From contig NZ_CP116936.1 of assembly GCF_028475105.1 (NCBI RefSeq), positions 4,587,501-4,651,500 on the forward strand: 64,000 bases of DNA. Reading direction: 5' to 3'. The DNA is from Micromonospora sp. LH3U1 (GTDB lineage Bacteria > Actinomycetota > Actinomycetes > Mycobacteriales > Micromonosporaceae). Shown piece by piece: positions 63,526 to 64,000 of the stretch. Positions within the stretch are counted from its first letter, which is position 1, and every line of letters begins with the position of its first letter. Both the position numbers and the translations under genes were made by a program. The notes beneath the pieces were generated by a model, which did no database searches, was not told the origin of the DNA, and saw only the letters and a program-made list of their open reading frames with translations.

Positions 63526-64000
63526 TCAGTGATTGGCAGGAATTGGTTCGCGGGACTCGTCCGCGTCCGGCATCTCCGTGACGACGTCCTGCCGCCGGCC
63601 GGGCCACCAGTTGCGGTCGCCGACCTTGACGGCGATCGCCGGGACGAGCAACGTGCGGATCACGAAGGTGTCCAGCAGGAGGCCGACCACGATCGCGAAG
63701 CCCATCTCGAGGTACGACTTGATCCCCGAGAAGAGCAGCGGCGTGAACGTGCCGGCCAGGATGATGCCGCACGAGGTGATCACGGAACCGGTGCGGGCGA
63801 GGGCGTTGCGGACCGCCTCGGTGTTCGACCGCCCGTGCGTGTGGTATTCCTCCTTCACCCGCGTCATCAGGAAGATGCTGTAGTCGATGCCCAGCGCCAC
63901 CAGGATCACGAAGGCGGCGATCGGGGCGTCGATCCACAGTCCGTCGTAGCCGAGGACGTACTGGAAGAACGCCACCGTCAGGCTCATCGTCGCCGCGTAG
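63526..64000 (-). CDS. MMPL/RND-family transporter, C-terminal end (5' part off window)
   Basis: The visible 157 or so residues are the end of the second membrane half: LTVAFFQYVLGYDGLWIDAP, FVILVALGIDYSIFLMTRVK, then SVITSCGIILAGTFTPLLF and FAIVVGLLLDTFVIRTLLVP, and a charged tail. GIDYSIF is the conserved proton-relay Asp-Tyr motif of MmpL proteins. These export lipids, lipopeptides or siderophores. Here it could be a second exporter of the NRPS product. The start lies beyond 64000. Confidence 0.92.
   Translation of the reverse strand, partial: YAATMSLTVAFFQYVLGYDGLWIDAPIAAFVILVALGIDYSIFLMTRVKEEYHTHGRSNTEAVRNALARTGSVITSCGIILAGTFTPLLFSGIKSYLEMGFAIVVGLLLDTFVIRTLLVPAIAVKVGDRNWWPGRRQDVVTEMPDADESREPIPANH

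Noticed and set aside
1..64000. CRISPR arrays, tRNA or rRNA genes and replication origin
   Set aside because: No regularly spaced direct repeats, cloverleaf-like sequences or rRNA-like conserved blocks were noticed by eye; a tRNAscan or CRISPR search was not possible.

Overview
The window is high-GC actinobacterial DNA. LAL-type LuxR regulators, F420-linked enzymes, GTG and TTG starts, TetR, MerR and XRE switches, twin-arginine and lipoprotein exports and a large NRPS locus suggest a Micromonospora- or Streptomyces-like filamentous actinomycete. No rRNA, tRNA or other taxonomic marker is present, so the genus is inference.

1-6 kb: a leftward run of a LAL regulator, a lipoprotein and the start of a TOMM cyclodehydratase (E1-like plus YcaO) that runs off the left edge. 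This is the margin of an azol(in)e-peptide RiPP locus.

6-21 kb: small two- and three-gene units: TetR/SDR with a palindromic operator; an F420 LLM oxidoreductase; an SDR-MFS pair divergent from an XRE regulator; a secreted M23 peptidase; an iron-boxed siderophore-uptake operon (ATPase, lipoprotein, fused double permease); an alpha/beta hydrolase; an exported intradiol dioxygenase; a GlxA-type regulator divergent from a DJ-1 protein.

21-35 kb: a decay zone. Two inverted, internally deleted transposase-derived elements split a membrane-protein gene and carry one intact and two broken genes for small secreted Cys-containing proteins. Further on lie an SDR under a textbook MerR promoter, a broken flavin oxidoreductase beside a TetR regulon with three identical-core operators, an IS6 scrap, a stand-alone LigD-type phosphoesterase, a large penicillin acylase with a discoidin domain, and a 3' scrap of a zinc-type dehydrogenase.

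35-64 kb: a non-ribosomal peptide locus. On its left are a membrane-anchored M23 peptidase and a subtilisin-fold protein lacking its catalytic His and oxyanion Asn. The rightward arm is MbtH, A-T, C-A-T, P450 and a lone C domain. The leftward arm is an Asp/Glu racemase, half-C-A(Cys-like)-T, C-A-T-C-A-T-C (broken by one frameshift in this sequence) and an MFS exporter. A PAS-LuxR regulator, a PimM-type operator, a type II thioesterase, a second LuxR regulator, a dead ISL3 element, a second M23 peptidase paralogous to the first, an unknown 112-aa protein and the end of an MMPL transporter close the window. Five A domains are encoded and no chain-terminating TE domain is visible, so the product (up to five residues, possibly with Cys and a D-acidic residue) is probably released by a C domain or by an enzyme outside the window. 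I do not recognise the cluster as a known one. Within it, a 500-bp stretch of two A domains is almost identical, evidence of recent subdomain exchange.
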